A stretch of DNA of 64,000 nucleotides from Haliotis asinina (GCF_037392515.1 NC_090283.1:23836749-23900748); one strand, 5' to 3'; shown: positions 9,449-21,409, counted from the first letter of the stretch. Notes: generated by a model from the letters alone, not told the origin. Numbers and translations are program-made.

Positions 9449-12400
9449 TAACCCCCTGGATGCCGAGTTTTTTTTCAGGCGCACATTTTCATAAAGTTTG
9501 AAAAGTGAACGTTGTGCGAGATTTGCGCTCGCGTGGTCCTGGATCTGCGTACGGCTATGAAATTGCACAGACATGTAGGATATTTGATTTCCTATCCGTT
9601 GGTATAAATATAATTGCGGCTACCTCAGGGGTTTGAGAAATAGACACTGCTAAAAGTTGTCAAAAACTTTTGTGGGTCTTCAAAAACAGTAAATTTCTCA
9701 GTTTTTTATCATGCACCAATAAAAGCACTCTGCTACGATTTTTTTAATTTGGCATCTTTACGGGAAGTGTCAGCGAAGAAAATACAGCTTGATATCTGAA
9801 CGACATAAGTGTATATGAAATGGATGTATGTGCTAATGCATAACGTCATACTCACAAAATCAAAAATGACCCGCAATAAATGTCAAAAATCGATTTTCTA
9901 CTATGACGTCAAACGTCGACAGAGAGGTCATGCACGTATAAAGATAAGGGGGCATAACTCAGCTATGGTTTACATTAGGTCAATGTAACTCCGATCACAT
10001 GGAGAGAATTTGCTGTGGATATGGACAGTATATTTTCGTGATGTTTTGTTCACAGTGAACCAAACTATTCCAACACAAATTTCCCCAATGTGAGAGGATA
10101 CCTTTTGGTAGTTTCACAATTTGTAAGAAAAGATGCAAGTGTACTACATCAAAAATCAGGCAATAGCTATTTGGATGTCCCTATCCGATACATATTTTAG
10201 TTCTTAGATTCCCATATTCTCCTGTTTGTGTATATGTATTTTTATTAATTTTCCATCATATTAACGGAGTAACAGCAACATTTTCAAACGTAATGAAATA
10301 ACTGAAAATAATGCGACATTTTAGTTGACGTCACAGCATGTTTTGTGCATTTTGTGACGTCGGAAAAAGACTACTCTGGTTGCTGATTAGTATATATCTA
10401 ACCTAATTTCCACTCAATGTGTAAAAGATTTCGGCTTCTGTGTCAGAATTCAACACTTTTCAGCCAAAATATAAAATGAATGGTATTATCACTGAAATAG
10501 TGTCCTGAATATATCAACAATTACACGGTTTTACTACATATCTTATTGTGAGCAACACGCGCACCTGCCTAGCATCAATTTAGCATAAATGAAAATTTCA
10601 CAGCACCTGAATATTCATTGAGTATTCATTTAGGAAAAAGACTTTTCTTCTCATGATTATGAAATCAATTCCCTTCATAAGTATGCAATGAAAGGTACAA
10701 AGAGATCGATGTTTCAGTAAAGAAGTATTAGAAAATGGACGTAATGCTTGTCCAAATTAAGACTTGACCTGATGTATATATTTTTAACAATTTCCGTATA
10801 AATATTGTTTGAGTTAGACATTCTGCCATCAGATATATTTTAATCGCATTTGAATTGACTTTATTATCGAAAAACAATGATAATGAATCATGAAACGTTT
10901 TGACAAACTCGCACCTGGTCAATTAATATTGATAATAGTTTTGTCTATAAAAACGACACGAACCAATACAATGAACAAGACAATTCCTTTAAACAGTAGT
11001 ATGTGTGCCCCTACATTTGATAAAATGTACAAATCATTTTCATTAATATTATCCGTTTTACTTATAAGTTGGAATTAAATCGTTGTTTATTAACCTGTTC
11101 ATATGAAACTACAATATTTGTCCCAACGTACTGAATATTGCACATCACGGGAACTAAAGCACATGTTGCAGTAATGGCTACGTGTGATCTTCCAACACTT
11201 GTGTAGAGGCTTAAAATGTGGTATAATACACTTACTTAGACAGTTTCCCATGTAAATATTATTCAAACAATCAAAAGCTTTCAAAGAATAAAAACGGATA
11301 CCTTATATCCACACATGATATGGTGTTGAACATGGATATACGTAGATACTGAAATCAGTTTCATGAAAAAATATCTGAACGATGCGCAAAATATACATCA
11401 CAATACTAAAAGTGCAATCGTAATGGTATGGGCATTGTGTTTACTCTTGTTCAACCGACCTTCACCTCAAAGAAATTGCCTAATATGTGCAACAATGTTG
11501 ACGTATGACATCACTACCGATGACCGATTTCTTTCAAAATGGCGGCTTCGCTGAGAAGGGTACACAGGATTTTGCGACGACATTTTTCTTGATTCAGGGA
11601 TCTTTTGTATATAAATGTGAGATGTAAGTAATCAGAATTATTCTGACTATCTGTGTATTGTTATATGTTCTTATCGTTTACATTGTAAATGACGGAAGAA
11701 GCCAGAAATGTCGATAAGTACCGTTGTCGTTCTGCGTGATTTTGCGTCAGTCATGGCGTCACGCTGCACTAAAAGTTTGACAGTTTCTTATGAATTACCA
11801 AATTATTTCATTGTATCTATTTTCAATTTGCTATTTTTTGCCACGATACTCTTCCCCTGAATATACTAAGCGTATTGAGCTATTGTAAGCAATGATTAGA
11901 GGGCTGGATGTTAGGAAATTTCCGAAAATGCTACGCAGTGTAAAATTGGATTTTTTCTTTGTTTACATTTCAGTCAAGCGCTGTCTTTCGAGCACAGCGT
12001 TCGTTTTCATACAAAGTATATTTCGTTTCGTTTTGTCTAGACAGTTGGTACTGGTGACAAAGACCATTTGTAATTTGATTCTAAGATGCATGGGGAGTTC
12101 AATGATGCATTTGTCGCAGCTAACTATGAAGTATACATGATGTAATGGGCTTCTCAATACCGGCCTTCTCGAAACGTGATTTAGTAAACACTATCCAATA
12201 TGGCGGAAAGCGCACTTCGGCGTTCGTGTAAGTGTATTTTCGAAAACATCCCAACCGATTCTGGGTACATCGGTGACGTTTCAGAATTATCATTCCGGGT
12301 TACATGAAAACTTGATATCAGTGATCATTAATATGCTATTTTTGAAATTCATTACTCCCAGTAATTATCCGATTTTCACATTTCAAAACATACTGCAAAT

Positions 12401-12655
12401 AACGCTGTGAATCTCGATTTTGTACAGTTTGAAAAATGGCGACATTTACGAAGGAGCCTATTTTGAAAGGCGATTTTAAGCACTTTCGCTTGGTCTGAGA
12501 TAATAGTGGATGGTATCAAGAAACTGGGAATTTTCCTCAGAATTCAAAACTGTGAAGTATTTATATATGCGTGGTATATTTAGAATTTTATTGGACTTCA
12601 AAGTGAGGGGTGAAGAGGAGGGACATATATGTCCCTGTGGCATCCAGGGGGTTAA
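9449..12655 (+). mobile_element. piggyBac-type non-autonomous element, 3.2 kb (copy 1)
   Basis: Bounded by TTAA on both sides with 17-base perfect inverted ends: ttaaccccctggatgcc at 9449 and ggcatccagggggttaa ending at 12655. TTAA target sites and ends starting with C-runs are the hallmark of piggyBac transposons. No frame longer than about 80 residues is present, so it carries no transposase and would need one supplied elsewhere. A 16-base palindrome (gggacatatatgtccc, 12620-12635) sits just inside the right end. Two more copies form the palindrome at 53370-59549, which is how the ends were confirmed. Confidence 0.85.
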
Positions 12656-12824
12656 TGAAGTTAACTCGACCAGCCGTTTGTGCATTTTGACCTCACGGGT
12701 CATGCATATGTAGAGTAGCTTAGGTCAAGCTCAACATCTTGTAACAGCTTAAAGGTCCCGACAAGCTGATAACCCAGATTTACACGGAATCAGAATATGG
12801 TGAAGAAGTGGTATTGTAAACTAA

Positions 12825-13170
12825 AAGTCACTGTGTTCTGTAATCTGACTGGTTGAAAAACATAACCAATTGGTATTTGATTCCTGGAAACTGCAAGATT
12901 ATTCGCTGTCTGTTGACACGTACCAACATCGCAAACAATTGTTTCATTATGTCATCAACAGTTGCCACGTCATTCAAATCATATTATGACGTAAGGCTCC
13001 AGATGCTACCATGGGAACCAGCTGAAACCGCCAGTTGATGACACTTCACTGCTGTACCAGTACTCGATGTAAACGAGTGCAGACAGTAAAATCCTTTGGT
13101 TTACGTTTTGTTTACAATGTCGATAAACATCATGTGTTGGCTAACACATTATGTTTATATCGTAATTAGA
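12825..13170 (+). repeat. Palindrome-tailed repeat, copy 2 (short tail)
   Basis: Same body as copy 1 (tgctaccatgggaaccagct, gatgacacttcactgctgta, tcgataaacatcatgtgttg), but the terminal palindrome is collapsed to tgttggctaacaca. Confidence 0.75.
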
Positions 13171-13185
13171 GGTCCACCTGAGCCT

Positions 13186-13325
13186 GTAATACCTGACATA
13201 GTTTACTGTATGGCAGTACAGATACCGGACAGATTTTATGGATAGCAACTTCTTGGGTTTATTTTCACGACGTTTCGGGGTTTATCCTAGCTCCCTCATC
13301 AGGTTGAGCTGAACTTAACAATAAG
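13186..13325 (-). repeat. Retroelement 3'-end-like fragment
   Basis: Minus strand reads ctgatgagggagctaggat then gaaacgtcgtgaaaataaac, a pattern typical of the 3' ends of many LINE or Penelope-like elements. Family not resolved. Confidence 0.35.
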
Positions 13326-13619
13326 GCTAACTGTTAACTCTGTCCATGACCTCACAATGCTTGACGACATGATACCAGTAGGTAACAGGAATGCTATGAC
13401 AACATAGTAGAATTAGTAGTGAATGGTTACAACTAACATGACTCATAGAATGAATACATCTTATTTTGTATATATAGTAGTGTTGTTGAATTAAATTAGA
13501 AATGACAGATCCTTATTATACCAAATTGTAAGATTGGACATGTATCCATAAAAATTGTCCTGTATTACTATGCCAATTTCTAAATGCCTTCGAAGAATCA
13601 CAGTACAGATACAACTCAC

Positions 13620-13843
13620 CATTCCACTGAGACTGGTTCGTAAGGACTCGTGTCATTCTTGTAGGACACGGAGAGGGTAGTTCCGAATGCTCCTGAGCGC
13701 TTTCGCTTAATTGCAGGCAAACCAGTCCAAGACACTAACAACTGAGTGGCATCCTGTGAAAGTATCAGCTCAGCGTCAATGAATTCCCGAATCTTGTTGC
13801 AGCGTCCGGAAATATTCAGTGACGTCAGCACTCGACTTATTCC
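13620..13843 (-). CDS. Candidate single exon, unknown protein
   Basis: On the minus strand an open frame starts right after a possible acceptor (ctatag) and ends at a good donor (gaatg followed by gtgagt at 13619-13614). It reads about 74 residues including LNISGRCNKIREFIDAELIL and ATQLLVSWTGLPAIKRK. I do not recognise the family, and no neighbouring exon was found, so it may be spurious. Confidence 0.25.
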
Positions 13844-14158
13844 CTATAGTACATACTATCTGCGACATTATTCCTTTGATGACTACCACAGTACTGTTAT
13901 CCCGACACCGTATAACGGGGGATTCGCTGTTATCCGTGTTTCAGAAGCGGACATACCGCAAAACACGTGCAGTACATGCGCACGTGCTCAGTAGGAAGTC
14001 CTTTTGTCTGTATCCAATCACCCGCTGGCCGGCCCTGAATTTCATTGCGTCTCGGAAAGGGCTTCTTGTCTTTCTTTCAGGATCGAGACTTTCGATGGAA
14101 AATGGGAAAAAAACAAAACAAAAACAAAACAAACAAAACACAACCAACAACAACAACC

Positions 14159-14160
14159 AA

Positions 14161-14220
<60 letters not shown>
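14159..14220. repeat. (CA)n microsatellite
   Basis: About 30 CA units, preceded by an A/C-rich stretch from 14106. Confidence 0.95.
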
Positions 14221-14222
<2 letters not shown>

Positions 14223-14875
14223 GTCGGGTCAACATTGACTTTATATTGAGATAAAATGACACGTGTAATTGGCAACGGCCGTCCATGTCGCACGTGAAAA
14301 CGTAAAACGGGGTGTCCCGACATGTGACATGTCACAATTGATTGAGATGTCACAATAGTAAAAGATAACTTGGAAATTCCATTCGACCAGTGTTTGCAAT
14401 ACTTTCAATTACTAGTTGGCCATCAGGACCTGCTGCTATTTGCAGGCTTTAAAATCTACACGCCCTGAATGGAATCTGCAGGCCCTATAAAATCAAGCAG
14501 ACTCTTCTGTACACGGTTTCACACTGTTTCTACAAGATCAAGCGAAGCCTATGGTACACAGAGGAGATGTTACATGTTAGACTGGTGTTGACAGTCCTAC
14601 GCCAAAACGCCGAAACACCAGGAAGTCAACCTGTATGTTGCCGAAACAGGAAGGATTGTGGATGATTCACGAACGTTAGCAAAGGACAAATTGGGAAACA
14701 TTCCACCTGAAAAATAATTGACAGATAATTTACTGAAGGCCATAAAGGTCTGCACATATTTGAAACTGACGGCCCGATACAGCAACAACCGGCGCTGGGC
14801 CTCTGGGCCGACAGTTATTTCGAACGCTGCCTCTATTGCCGTACTCTACACACGTGCCATGTATCAGTGCAATAT

Positions 14876-14974
14876 GAGTGACTTTAGTTTTACGCCACAC
14901 TTAGCAATATTCCGGCAATATGGAGGCGGTCTGCAAATAATCGAGTCTGGAACAGACAACCCGGTGATCAACAT
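14876..14974 (-). repeat. SINE-A fragment (3' part)
   Basis: gagtgactttagttttacgc to aacccggtgatcaacat; the 5' half is absent. Confidence 0.85.
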
Positions 14975-15024
14975 TCAACAACAAAAACTATACTTGCAGG
15001 TATTTTCATCATTATTAGTAACAT

Positions 15025-15025
<1 letters not shown>

Positions 15026-15075
<50 letters not shown>

Positions 15076-15348
15076 GGGTACTAGTAGTAGGAATGTTTTA
15101 GTGTTTGTATTATCACCAGTGGTAGTAGCATTTGTGGTAGTGTTGGCGGTTGTAATAGCGGCAGCAGCAGTGGTTATTGCAGCAACAGTCGTTGAAGTAG
15201 TAGTGGCAGTCGAAGTAGTCATAGAAGACGTTGAGGTGGAAGTAGTAGTAGTGTAGTAGCAGCAGCAGTTGTAGCGGGAGACAAGAAATCTTAATCATCA
15301 TCATCATCATCATCGTCGTCGTCGTCGTCTTCGTCGTCACCATCGTAG

Positions 15349-15380
<32 letters not shown>

Positions 15381-15405
15381 GTCGTCATCATCACCATCGT
15401 CGTCA
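15026..15405. repeat. Triplet-repeat region (GTA)n, (GTAGTN)n, (ATC)n
   Basis: Pure GTA/TAG run at 15026-15073, imperfect GTA/GCA triplets to about 15270, then ATC/GTC triplets 15294-15405. Long open frames across it are low-complexity artefacts. Confidence 0.9.
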
Positions 15406-15703
15406 ACAACAACATCAATCGCATCATGAATGGGATAAAGAGAACAGCTAGTCCCATACCGTTCACACCGTAGAAGTAAACATCAAGACCCGGATATCCC
15501 TGGCCGGAACAACTACTAAGACAATCACTTTATAGTAAAAATGAATTGTGTCAAAAGTAAGAGGACAATATGATACAACGCCGCATCAATGAATGCTTAA
15601 CATCCTTGAGCACTTACAATCCCTTCCCTTTCTAACAGCGACGTTCGTCTGACAGATTGGTCTGACGCGGAAAGAGAAGAAAAACAACCGCGATTCCGCG
15701 CTG

Positions 15704-15801
15704 TGATTGGTCAGTTCTCCAAACACGTGTATCAACAGGTATATGACGTCAGCCCATCCCTTTCGTGTCTTTAAATACAGCGATTTCACTGCGTATAAAT
15801 A
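15704..15801 (+). promoter_or_regulatory. Core promoter of the Cys-rich peptide gene
   Basis: Inverted CCAAT box (gtgattggtc, about 15703-15712) and TATA box (tataaata, 15794-15801) about 90 bases apart. Transcription would begin near 15825, 25-30 bases before the first in-frame ATG region. A tgacgtca lies between them (about 15744-15751). Confidence 0.65.
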
Positions 15802-15851
15802 CCCTGCTTTTGGTGATGCACAATAAATCTGATGGCTATGCATCAACGTCA

Positions 15852-15860
15852 ATGGAAATG
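15852..15860 (+). CDS. Cys-rich peptide gene, coding part of exon 1
   Basis: Three codons followed by a strong donor (gtaagt, 15861-15866). The transcribed leader would lie at roughly 15825-15851. Confidence 0.5.
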
Positions 15861-17629
15861 GTAAGTGTATATTTCTCTATTATTACATAAAGTTAAATCA
15901 TGATTAATGATGATAGATACAACAGCTGTCGCCTTTAATAGGCGGGTACTCATTCTGCCTTATCCCTTAATTGCCTACAACGTTTTTATCGACAGAACTG
16001 GGGTGCTCAGTAGACTAATGCCGAGTCTTTGAATATGTATAATTTTGATAGGAACAAATAAACCCATTTGAACTGAGACCTCTGGGAGACCAGGGTTTGC
16101 AACAATCTGGGGAAATGCTTCATTTGGAGCTTGACCATTGTAGGGAGGGCTAGGCATCAGGGAAATTAATGCAGTTCGGGGACTTAGACTCAGACAGGCA
16201 GCCTTGTGGTTCATCTACTCAAAGTCAGAATCACATGTTCCCAGAGCGACTATCGTATGTACAACTGAAGAGACAGAGACGTTTTGACAGCTGTGATAGG
16301 ATGTAAAAGTGTAGAATGTTCATGTCTTTTTTATAAAAACATCCGTCCAAAATAAATAAAACTGACCACAATTTTAAGTATTTAGTGCTGTGATTTTTTT
16401 CACCATGACTTATGCTTATGTGTGAACAGATGCTTTCATGTAGGTGACATTTGGTGCGGAACTAGGTTTGATGTGTTCCACTTCCTGTGCTCGGAAAGTG
16501 AGCCGAACAAGTTGGCCGGAAACTGTGTTTTATTGTAGTTTAAAAGCCAGACTGTACCCATGTGTATATGAGATGGCTGTCGATAGCTTGGATGATTAAA
16601 GAAGGTTACTACAGAAGTCTGTTGGTTAATATTTGGTATTGTGTGCCCTAGTAGTTCCTGGCTCTGAAAAACGCTCGACGGAGTTGTGGCCCTTTCACAT
16701 GTCAGGAACCTATCATGGTGGGTTCGCATCCCAGTTTCGTCTGATTATGTTTCTATGTTTAACAGCACCACACGCTTGCTCTTCAGGGGTTTCTTCCCCC
16801 ATTTAGCAGACGTGCTTCTGAAATACTGATAAAAGCCGTGCTAACTCTCTCAGTGTTTGCAAAACATATTCAGACCCAATGGTTATGTCTGTTTCATCCA
16901 TAATGTTACCTCAGCCAAACCACCAGATAATAAATCTTGCTTTAGATATTTTAATTTTTCGAAAGTAAGTGATGGACATGGGGTGAAATTTGTGATTGAG
17001 TCAAATACGTGAGTGAATTTGGTTTTACGCCGCTTGTAGCAATGTTCCTGCAATTTCACGTCGGCGGTATCAGAAATCTTCTTCACATACTGAACCTATG
17101 TGGGGAATCGAAACTGGGTCTTAAGCGTGACGAATGAGCGCATTAACCACTAGGCTACCCCACCACCCCGCTTCAAGTACCAATGGGTGATCCTCCTACT
17201 TTTCTTCTTCTTTTTGTTTTCTATTTTTTAGAAAAAAATTGATTTTGAAAATCATTATGATTTTAACTATATTGACTTCCATCCGATTTTCAGATCACAA
17301 AACAGGAATCGGTCATGCGACTAGCACTGGTCGTACTGATTGTTGCAGCCAGTGCCCAGTCAGCCCTATTAACCCGCAACATGAATCTACTGCGCAGTCG
17401 ACTGGGCGATGTTCTTCCGATTGACCTGACCTTGTACGGGGAAATAATCCAATCAAATCGCATGTCTCTGCAGCAGGTTCGAGTCCCAGCAACGACTGAA
17501 GCTTCCACAGACTTCTGCCTATCTACATTTTGTGTTAATCCCAGAAGATGCCGGGAAATGGTTGTGGATAGAGCATCGTGTATCAATGACTGTTTGGACA
17601 CATGCTATGCTTTGATACAACGGAAGTGA
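15852..17629 (+). CDS. Small secreted cysteine-rich protein, two-exon gene
   Basis: Joining 15852-15860 to 17294-17629 gives 114 residues with no stop. Exon 1 codes only M-E-M; a second ATG at 17315 (residue 11) gives a cleaner signal peptide (MRLALVVLIVAASAQSA), so the true start could be either. After the signal come LLTRNMNLLRSRLGDVLP and a short linker, then a C-terminal module with six cysteines spaced 4-5-9-3-3 (CLSTFC ... CREMV ... CINDCLDTC). It is predicted to be exported and disulfide-bonded. I do not recognise the family; the CxxxCxxxC ending is not a standard ShK or EGF pattern. Upstream ATGs in exon 1 run into a stop across the junction and could act as a short leader frame. Confidence 0.7.
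15861..17008 (+). other. Intron of the Cys-rich peptide gene
   Basis: No coding sequence recognised. Around 16690-16760 there is a possible weak tRNA-like B-box (ggttcgcatcccag). A SINE-B occupies the next part of the intron. Confidence 0.5.
17009..17170 (-). repeat. SINE-B copy, near full length
   Basis: gtgagtgaatttggttttac through ggggaatcgaaactgggtc to ctaggctaccccaccacc. Confidence 0.9.
17294..17629 (+). CDS. Cys-rich peptide gene, exon 2
   Basis: Acceptor ccgattttcag ends at 17293; the frame continues from exon 1 and stops with TGA at 17627-17629. Holds the signal peptide and all cysteines. Confidence 0.75.
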   Translation: MTKQESVMRLALVVLIVAASAQSALLTRNMNLLRSRLGDVLPIDLTLYGEIIQSNRMSLQQVRVPATTEASTDFCLSTFCVNPRRCREMVVDRASCINDCLDTCYALIQRK

Positions 17630-17717
17630 CGTGTTAGCGTTGTATTGGATTGAGGGTTGGATTTGTGTGTTGCATTACTACTCACGCAGCATTACGAAGC
17701 TAAATGACGTGTTTTTG

Positions 17718-17860
17718 TGTAAATAATCTGGTCCGGAACAAACAATGCAGTGATCACTATCATGAGCATATGCATCGATTTAGGCAGTGACGTGTCAACG
17801 AAGTGAACAAGTCTGAACCACCCGATCCCATTCGATGCATCTCACGACAAGACAGGATAT
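17718..17860 (-). repeat. SINE-A fragment, diverged
   Basis: taaataatctggtccggaac, cagtgatcactatcatgagc, accacccgatcccatt and ctcacgacaag are recognisable. Confidence 0.7.
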
Positions 17861-18232
17861 TCACACGTCAGGGTCAGAATACGACTCAACACGAATCTGT
17901 TCCCGAAACTGGTATATGCTAATAGGCAATCAGTTAAGAAATCTTGACCATCGATGTATTCTTTCGCCTCTCCGTTTGACATGGGTTCAGGGTGTGGACT
18001 GCCCCCTCCTCTCAAGAATCCTCACAGTGGTATAGGTTGTGATTAATATCTCAAGTAACACATTACATTTTGTATCACAGTATTAGTTGCAGTAGTGACC
18101 ATATTTATTCAACAATCTGAAGAGATGTACATTTATCCTCACAAAAATCATCTTTAAAATAAAACATTTGAACAGGAGTACACGCGTACATGTAACCTGT
18201 TTCTTTGTTGCTTAACATCGTTTAACGTTGCT

Positions 18233-18357
18233 TAACAGCAAAAGAAACGCAACTCTGTTTTTGCCATTTTTTTACTAAAACTTAAGTAAACATGAACCCT
18301 TACCTTTACGAGATTTCATTTTTTTAAACCTTCGTTTCTTTTGCTGTTCAGTATATA
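18233..18357. mobile_element. Small MITE, Tc1-like ends
   Basis: Ends are inverted: taacagcaaaagaaacg on the left and cgtttcttttgctgttcag on the right, 125 bases apart and next to TA-rich sequence. No coding capacity. Confidence 0.65.
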
Positions 18358-18395
18358 TGATATCTATTATATGCAATATACAAATGACATATATA

Positions 18396-18520
18396 TGCAG
18401 ACAATCGGGTCTGGACCAGACAAACCAGTGATCAAAATGTGAGTAACGATCTACGAAATTCAGATACGATCACGAGTCTGACAACGCGATCAGTTCAAAC
18501 CCGGGTCTTCATGTATTTAC
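18396..18520 (-). repeat. SINE-A fragment
   Basis: tcgggtctggaccagacaaa ccagtgatcaaaat region, then diverged. Confidence 0.6.
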
Positions 18521-18664
18521 AATTGTCCTGCAGTTGTTTCGGTTTTACCTGAATAATACGCCGGTTCAGAACAGCCAGTGATTTATTGGCTTTACATCAG
18601 CCTCAGGAACATTAGCGTTACCTGATAATGGTTTACCACACGGAACTTCACGGAGTAAGAAAGT

Positions 18665-19438
18665 GATGCACCTGGGTTCAGACTCACTGCATGGAGTCCA
18701 TATGTTGGCCCTAAGGACACACGACACACGAAAGACCTGGGTTCAATCTCTGACGCTGGTGCACTGCGTGGAGTCCATATGGTGACCAGAAAGACACACA
18801 ACACACGAAAGACCTGGGTTCATTCTCTGACGCTGGTACACTGCGTGGAGCTCATATGGTGGCCCTAATGACTCACGGCACACGAAAGACCTGGGCTTAG
18901 TCTCTGGCGCTGGTACACTGCGTGGAGCTCATATGGTGGCCCTAATGACTCACGACACACGAAAGACCTTGGTTCAGTCTCTGGCGCTGATACACTGCAT
19001 GGAGCTCATATGGTGGCCCTAATGACTCACAACACACGAAAGACCTGGGTTCATATGGTGGCCCTAAGGACTCACGACACACGAAAGACCTTGGTTCAGT
19101 CTCTGACGCTGGTACACTGCGTGGAGCTCATATGGTGGCCCTAATGACTCACAACACACGAAAGACCTGGGTTCATTCTCTGACGCTGGTACACTGCGTG
19201 GAGCTCATATGGTGACCCTAATGACTCACGACACACGAAAGACCTGGGCTCAGTCTCTGGCGCTGATACACTGCGTAGAGCTCATATGGTGGCCCTAATG
19301 ACTCACGACACACGAAAGACCTTGGTTCAGTCTCTGGCGCTGATACACTGCATGGAGCTCATATGGTGGCCCTAATGACTCACGACACACGAAAGTCCTG
19401 GGTTCAGTCTCTGGCACTGGTACACTGCGTGGAGTCCG
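18665..19438. repeat. 77-bp satellite, about 10 units
   Basis: The mark cacacgaaagacctgg recurs at exactly 77-base steps (18729, 18806, 18883, 18960, 19037, then 19082, 19159, 19236, 19313, 19390); one unit is shortened to 45 bases by a 32-base deletion. Units carry ctcatatggtggccctaatg and ctctggcgctggtacactgc. Confidence 0.95.
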
Positions 19439-19894
19439 CAGGGCGTGTTTCTCAACGAAAATACAGAATTATGTGGATCGAAGCCACCAATTAGATCTAA
19501 CAGCCAGCTGATGTCGGGCAGTTTGGAAAATGTCAGACTCTAATTAGAATTAGGAACAGGTTCCCCTCTTAAAATTAAATCAGATAAAATTTAATTAGGA
19601 TTTGGCCTGACTTCGCCGATGCCTCGTCCTGTCACAGGTTCGGAGATTTTACAGGCGCTTCCGCACTTTGATGCGTTTGCGAACGGTATAATTACATCTG
19701 CCGCAGCTGTTTACAGCTGTTTACACCTGTTGCTTTACCGTGGTATGTGTCTAACTGTGAACAGAGTCCAGTCTGCATGGTCGAAGCTTCATTGACACTC
19801 TCAAGTGCCGATATATTTGTTTTACATAGGAGGTGTGTGTTCGTCCGTTCGTGACGAACAAACATTGTGTTTTTTTTGTTTTGTTTTTTAAAAC
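19439..19894. other. No gene recognised
   Basis: Nothing identified. Confidence 0.5.
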
Positions 19895-20047
19895 AAAGTT
19901 AGTTCTGCACTTCCTTTGGCAATAGTCCATCAGTATCACTGCTTGGGACACCACTAATGGATCCCGACATTGCACGCATGCTGGGAATCGAACCCGAGCC
20001 TTCGGCGTGACGAGCGAACGCTTAACCGACTGGGCTACCCAACCAAC
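19895..20047 (-). repeat. SINE-B copy
   Basis: Tail poor; gggaatcgaacccgagcctt, cggcgtgacgagcgaacgct and gggctacccaac show the tRNA-like head. Confidence 0.85.
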
Positions 20048-20120
20048 CACTGAATGCGAAAGGTGAAGGATGGTATATCATACTTAACGAAGTGATTTCA
20101 TTGTGATAACATGAGTGTAA

Positions 20121-20284
20121 GTGAGTGAGTGAGTTTAGTTTTACGCCGCAGTCAGCAATATTCTAGCTATATGGCGGCGGTTTGAAAATAATCGAGTCTA
20201 GACCAGACAATCCAGTCATCAACATCCTGAGCATCGATCTGCACTATTTGAAACCAGTAACGTGTCAATCAAGTAGATAGCTCT
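20121..20284 (-). repeat. SINE-A copy, 5' truncated
   Basis: gtgagtgagtgagtttagtt through atggcggcggtttgaaaata to aacgtgtcaatcaagta. Confidence 0.88.
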
Positions 20285-20805
20285 AGAGTGTAATGACTTC
20301 CTACCAGAACAACCCCTCACTGTTCCCGCCGATCTTCATCGACAAGCATGGCCGCATCTATTTTTCTCTGTATTTTTGTACATGATAATCATATCTTCAC
20401 CTGCCATGATCCGGTGAATTCAAATAGTTTTCTTCAAGGTATTGTCTCGGTTACATATCAATTATTCATTCATATCACAAAGGATTTTTGTGCACAAGTA
20501 ACTAATATCTTAAGCAGCCTTTTAGAAGGTGCGCGATAATAATGTACAGAGATGTTTGATTGACATTTCGTATCTGTTCATGAGACGCTTCGGTACAAAA
20601 AGTCTTCGTATCTCTACAGATTTGTTGAATTGAAGAATAAAGAAACTGCAATCCATACGTCATCGTTTGCCCTCACAAATGAAAAACAATCGGGAAATGC
20701 AGGCTTTTAGTCTTTAGTAAGGCAATGCCAGACTAAAGTATTGATTAGTCTTGTGCAAACGGGAGTGTGTTTCGTGCACTTTTGCGTTATTACTTATGCC
20801 ATTGA
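20285..20805. other. No gene recognised
   Basis: Nothing identified. Confidence 0.5.
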
Positions 20806-20944
20806 GAGTGAGTGAGTAAAGTTTTATGCCGCTTTCAGCAATATTTCATCTATATCACTGCGGGCTTTCACACACTGCACCATGTGGGGAATCGAACTCG
20901 GGTCTTAAGGTTGACGAGGAACCACTAGGCTATCCCATTGCCTC
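20806..20944 (-). repeat. SINE-B copy
   Basis: gagtgagtgagtaaagtttt, atgtggggaatcgaactcgg and accactaggctatccca. Confidence 0.88.
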
Positions 20945-20987
20945 AATCGGGAAATAGAAGTCGGAATGTGTTTTCTAATTCTGTCGA

Positions 20988-21188
20988 CCCATGAAGGTCC
21001 GGATTATAATACTGATCTGCTGTAACCCATGCTTGTCGTTAGAGGCGACTAAAGGGATCCCGAAGGTCAGGCTCGCTAACTTGGTCATGCTATTGATCGC
21101 TGGCGGCTCTGGTCCAGATGTGATTATTTACAGACCGCAGCTGGAATATTGCTGAGTGCGGCGTAAAACTAAACTCATTCACTCACTC
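20988..21188 (+). repeat. SINE-A copy
   Basis: cccatgaaggtccggatta, acccatgcttgtcgttagag, tgattatttacagaccgc, tail gtgcggcgtaaaactaaact. Confidence 0.92.
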
Positions 21189-21255
21189 TAATTGAAACCT
21201 CGGGATAATCGACAATCAGTCTCAAAATGTACGACTCATCGGTCTTTGTTTGCAC

Positions 21256-21409
21256 GGGCGGTGGATAGCCCAATAGTTAAAGCCTTCGTTCGTCATGTCG
21301 AAGACCCGGGTTCGATTCCCCACATACGCAAAGCGTTTTCTAGGGTCCCCGCTGTGATATTGCTGGAATATTGCTAAAGGGAGCGTGTAATTCCACCTCA
21401 CTCACTCAG
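21256..21409 (+). repeat. SINE-B copy
   Basis: gggcggtggatagcccaata, gacccgggttcgattcccca, tgctggaatattgctaaagg, tail with ctcactcactcag. Confidence 0.9.

Noticed and set aside
10728..12157. Conserved 60-75-codon frames repeated in all three piggyBac-type copies
   Set aside because: Identity reflects recent copying; surrounding non-coding sequence is equally conserved, frames lie on both strands and match no protein family.
13186..13325. Hammerhead-ribozyme-like core on the minus strand (ctgatgag ... cgaaac)
   Set aside because: Stem II would have only about three pairs and I could not form a convincing stem I, stem III or cleavage triplet. The motif also occurs by descent in many retroelement 3' ends.
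15026..15466. Long open frames over triplet repeats
   Set aside because: Low-complexity GTA and ATC arrays, no coding evidence.
18592..18804. Frame over the 77-bp satellite
   Set aside because: 77 is not a multiple of three and the frame is not kept between units.
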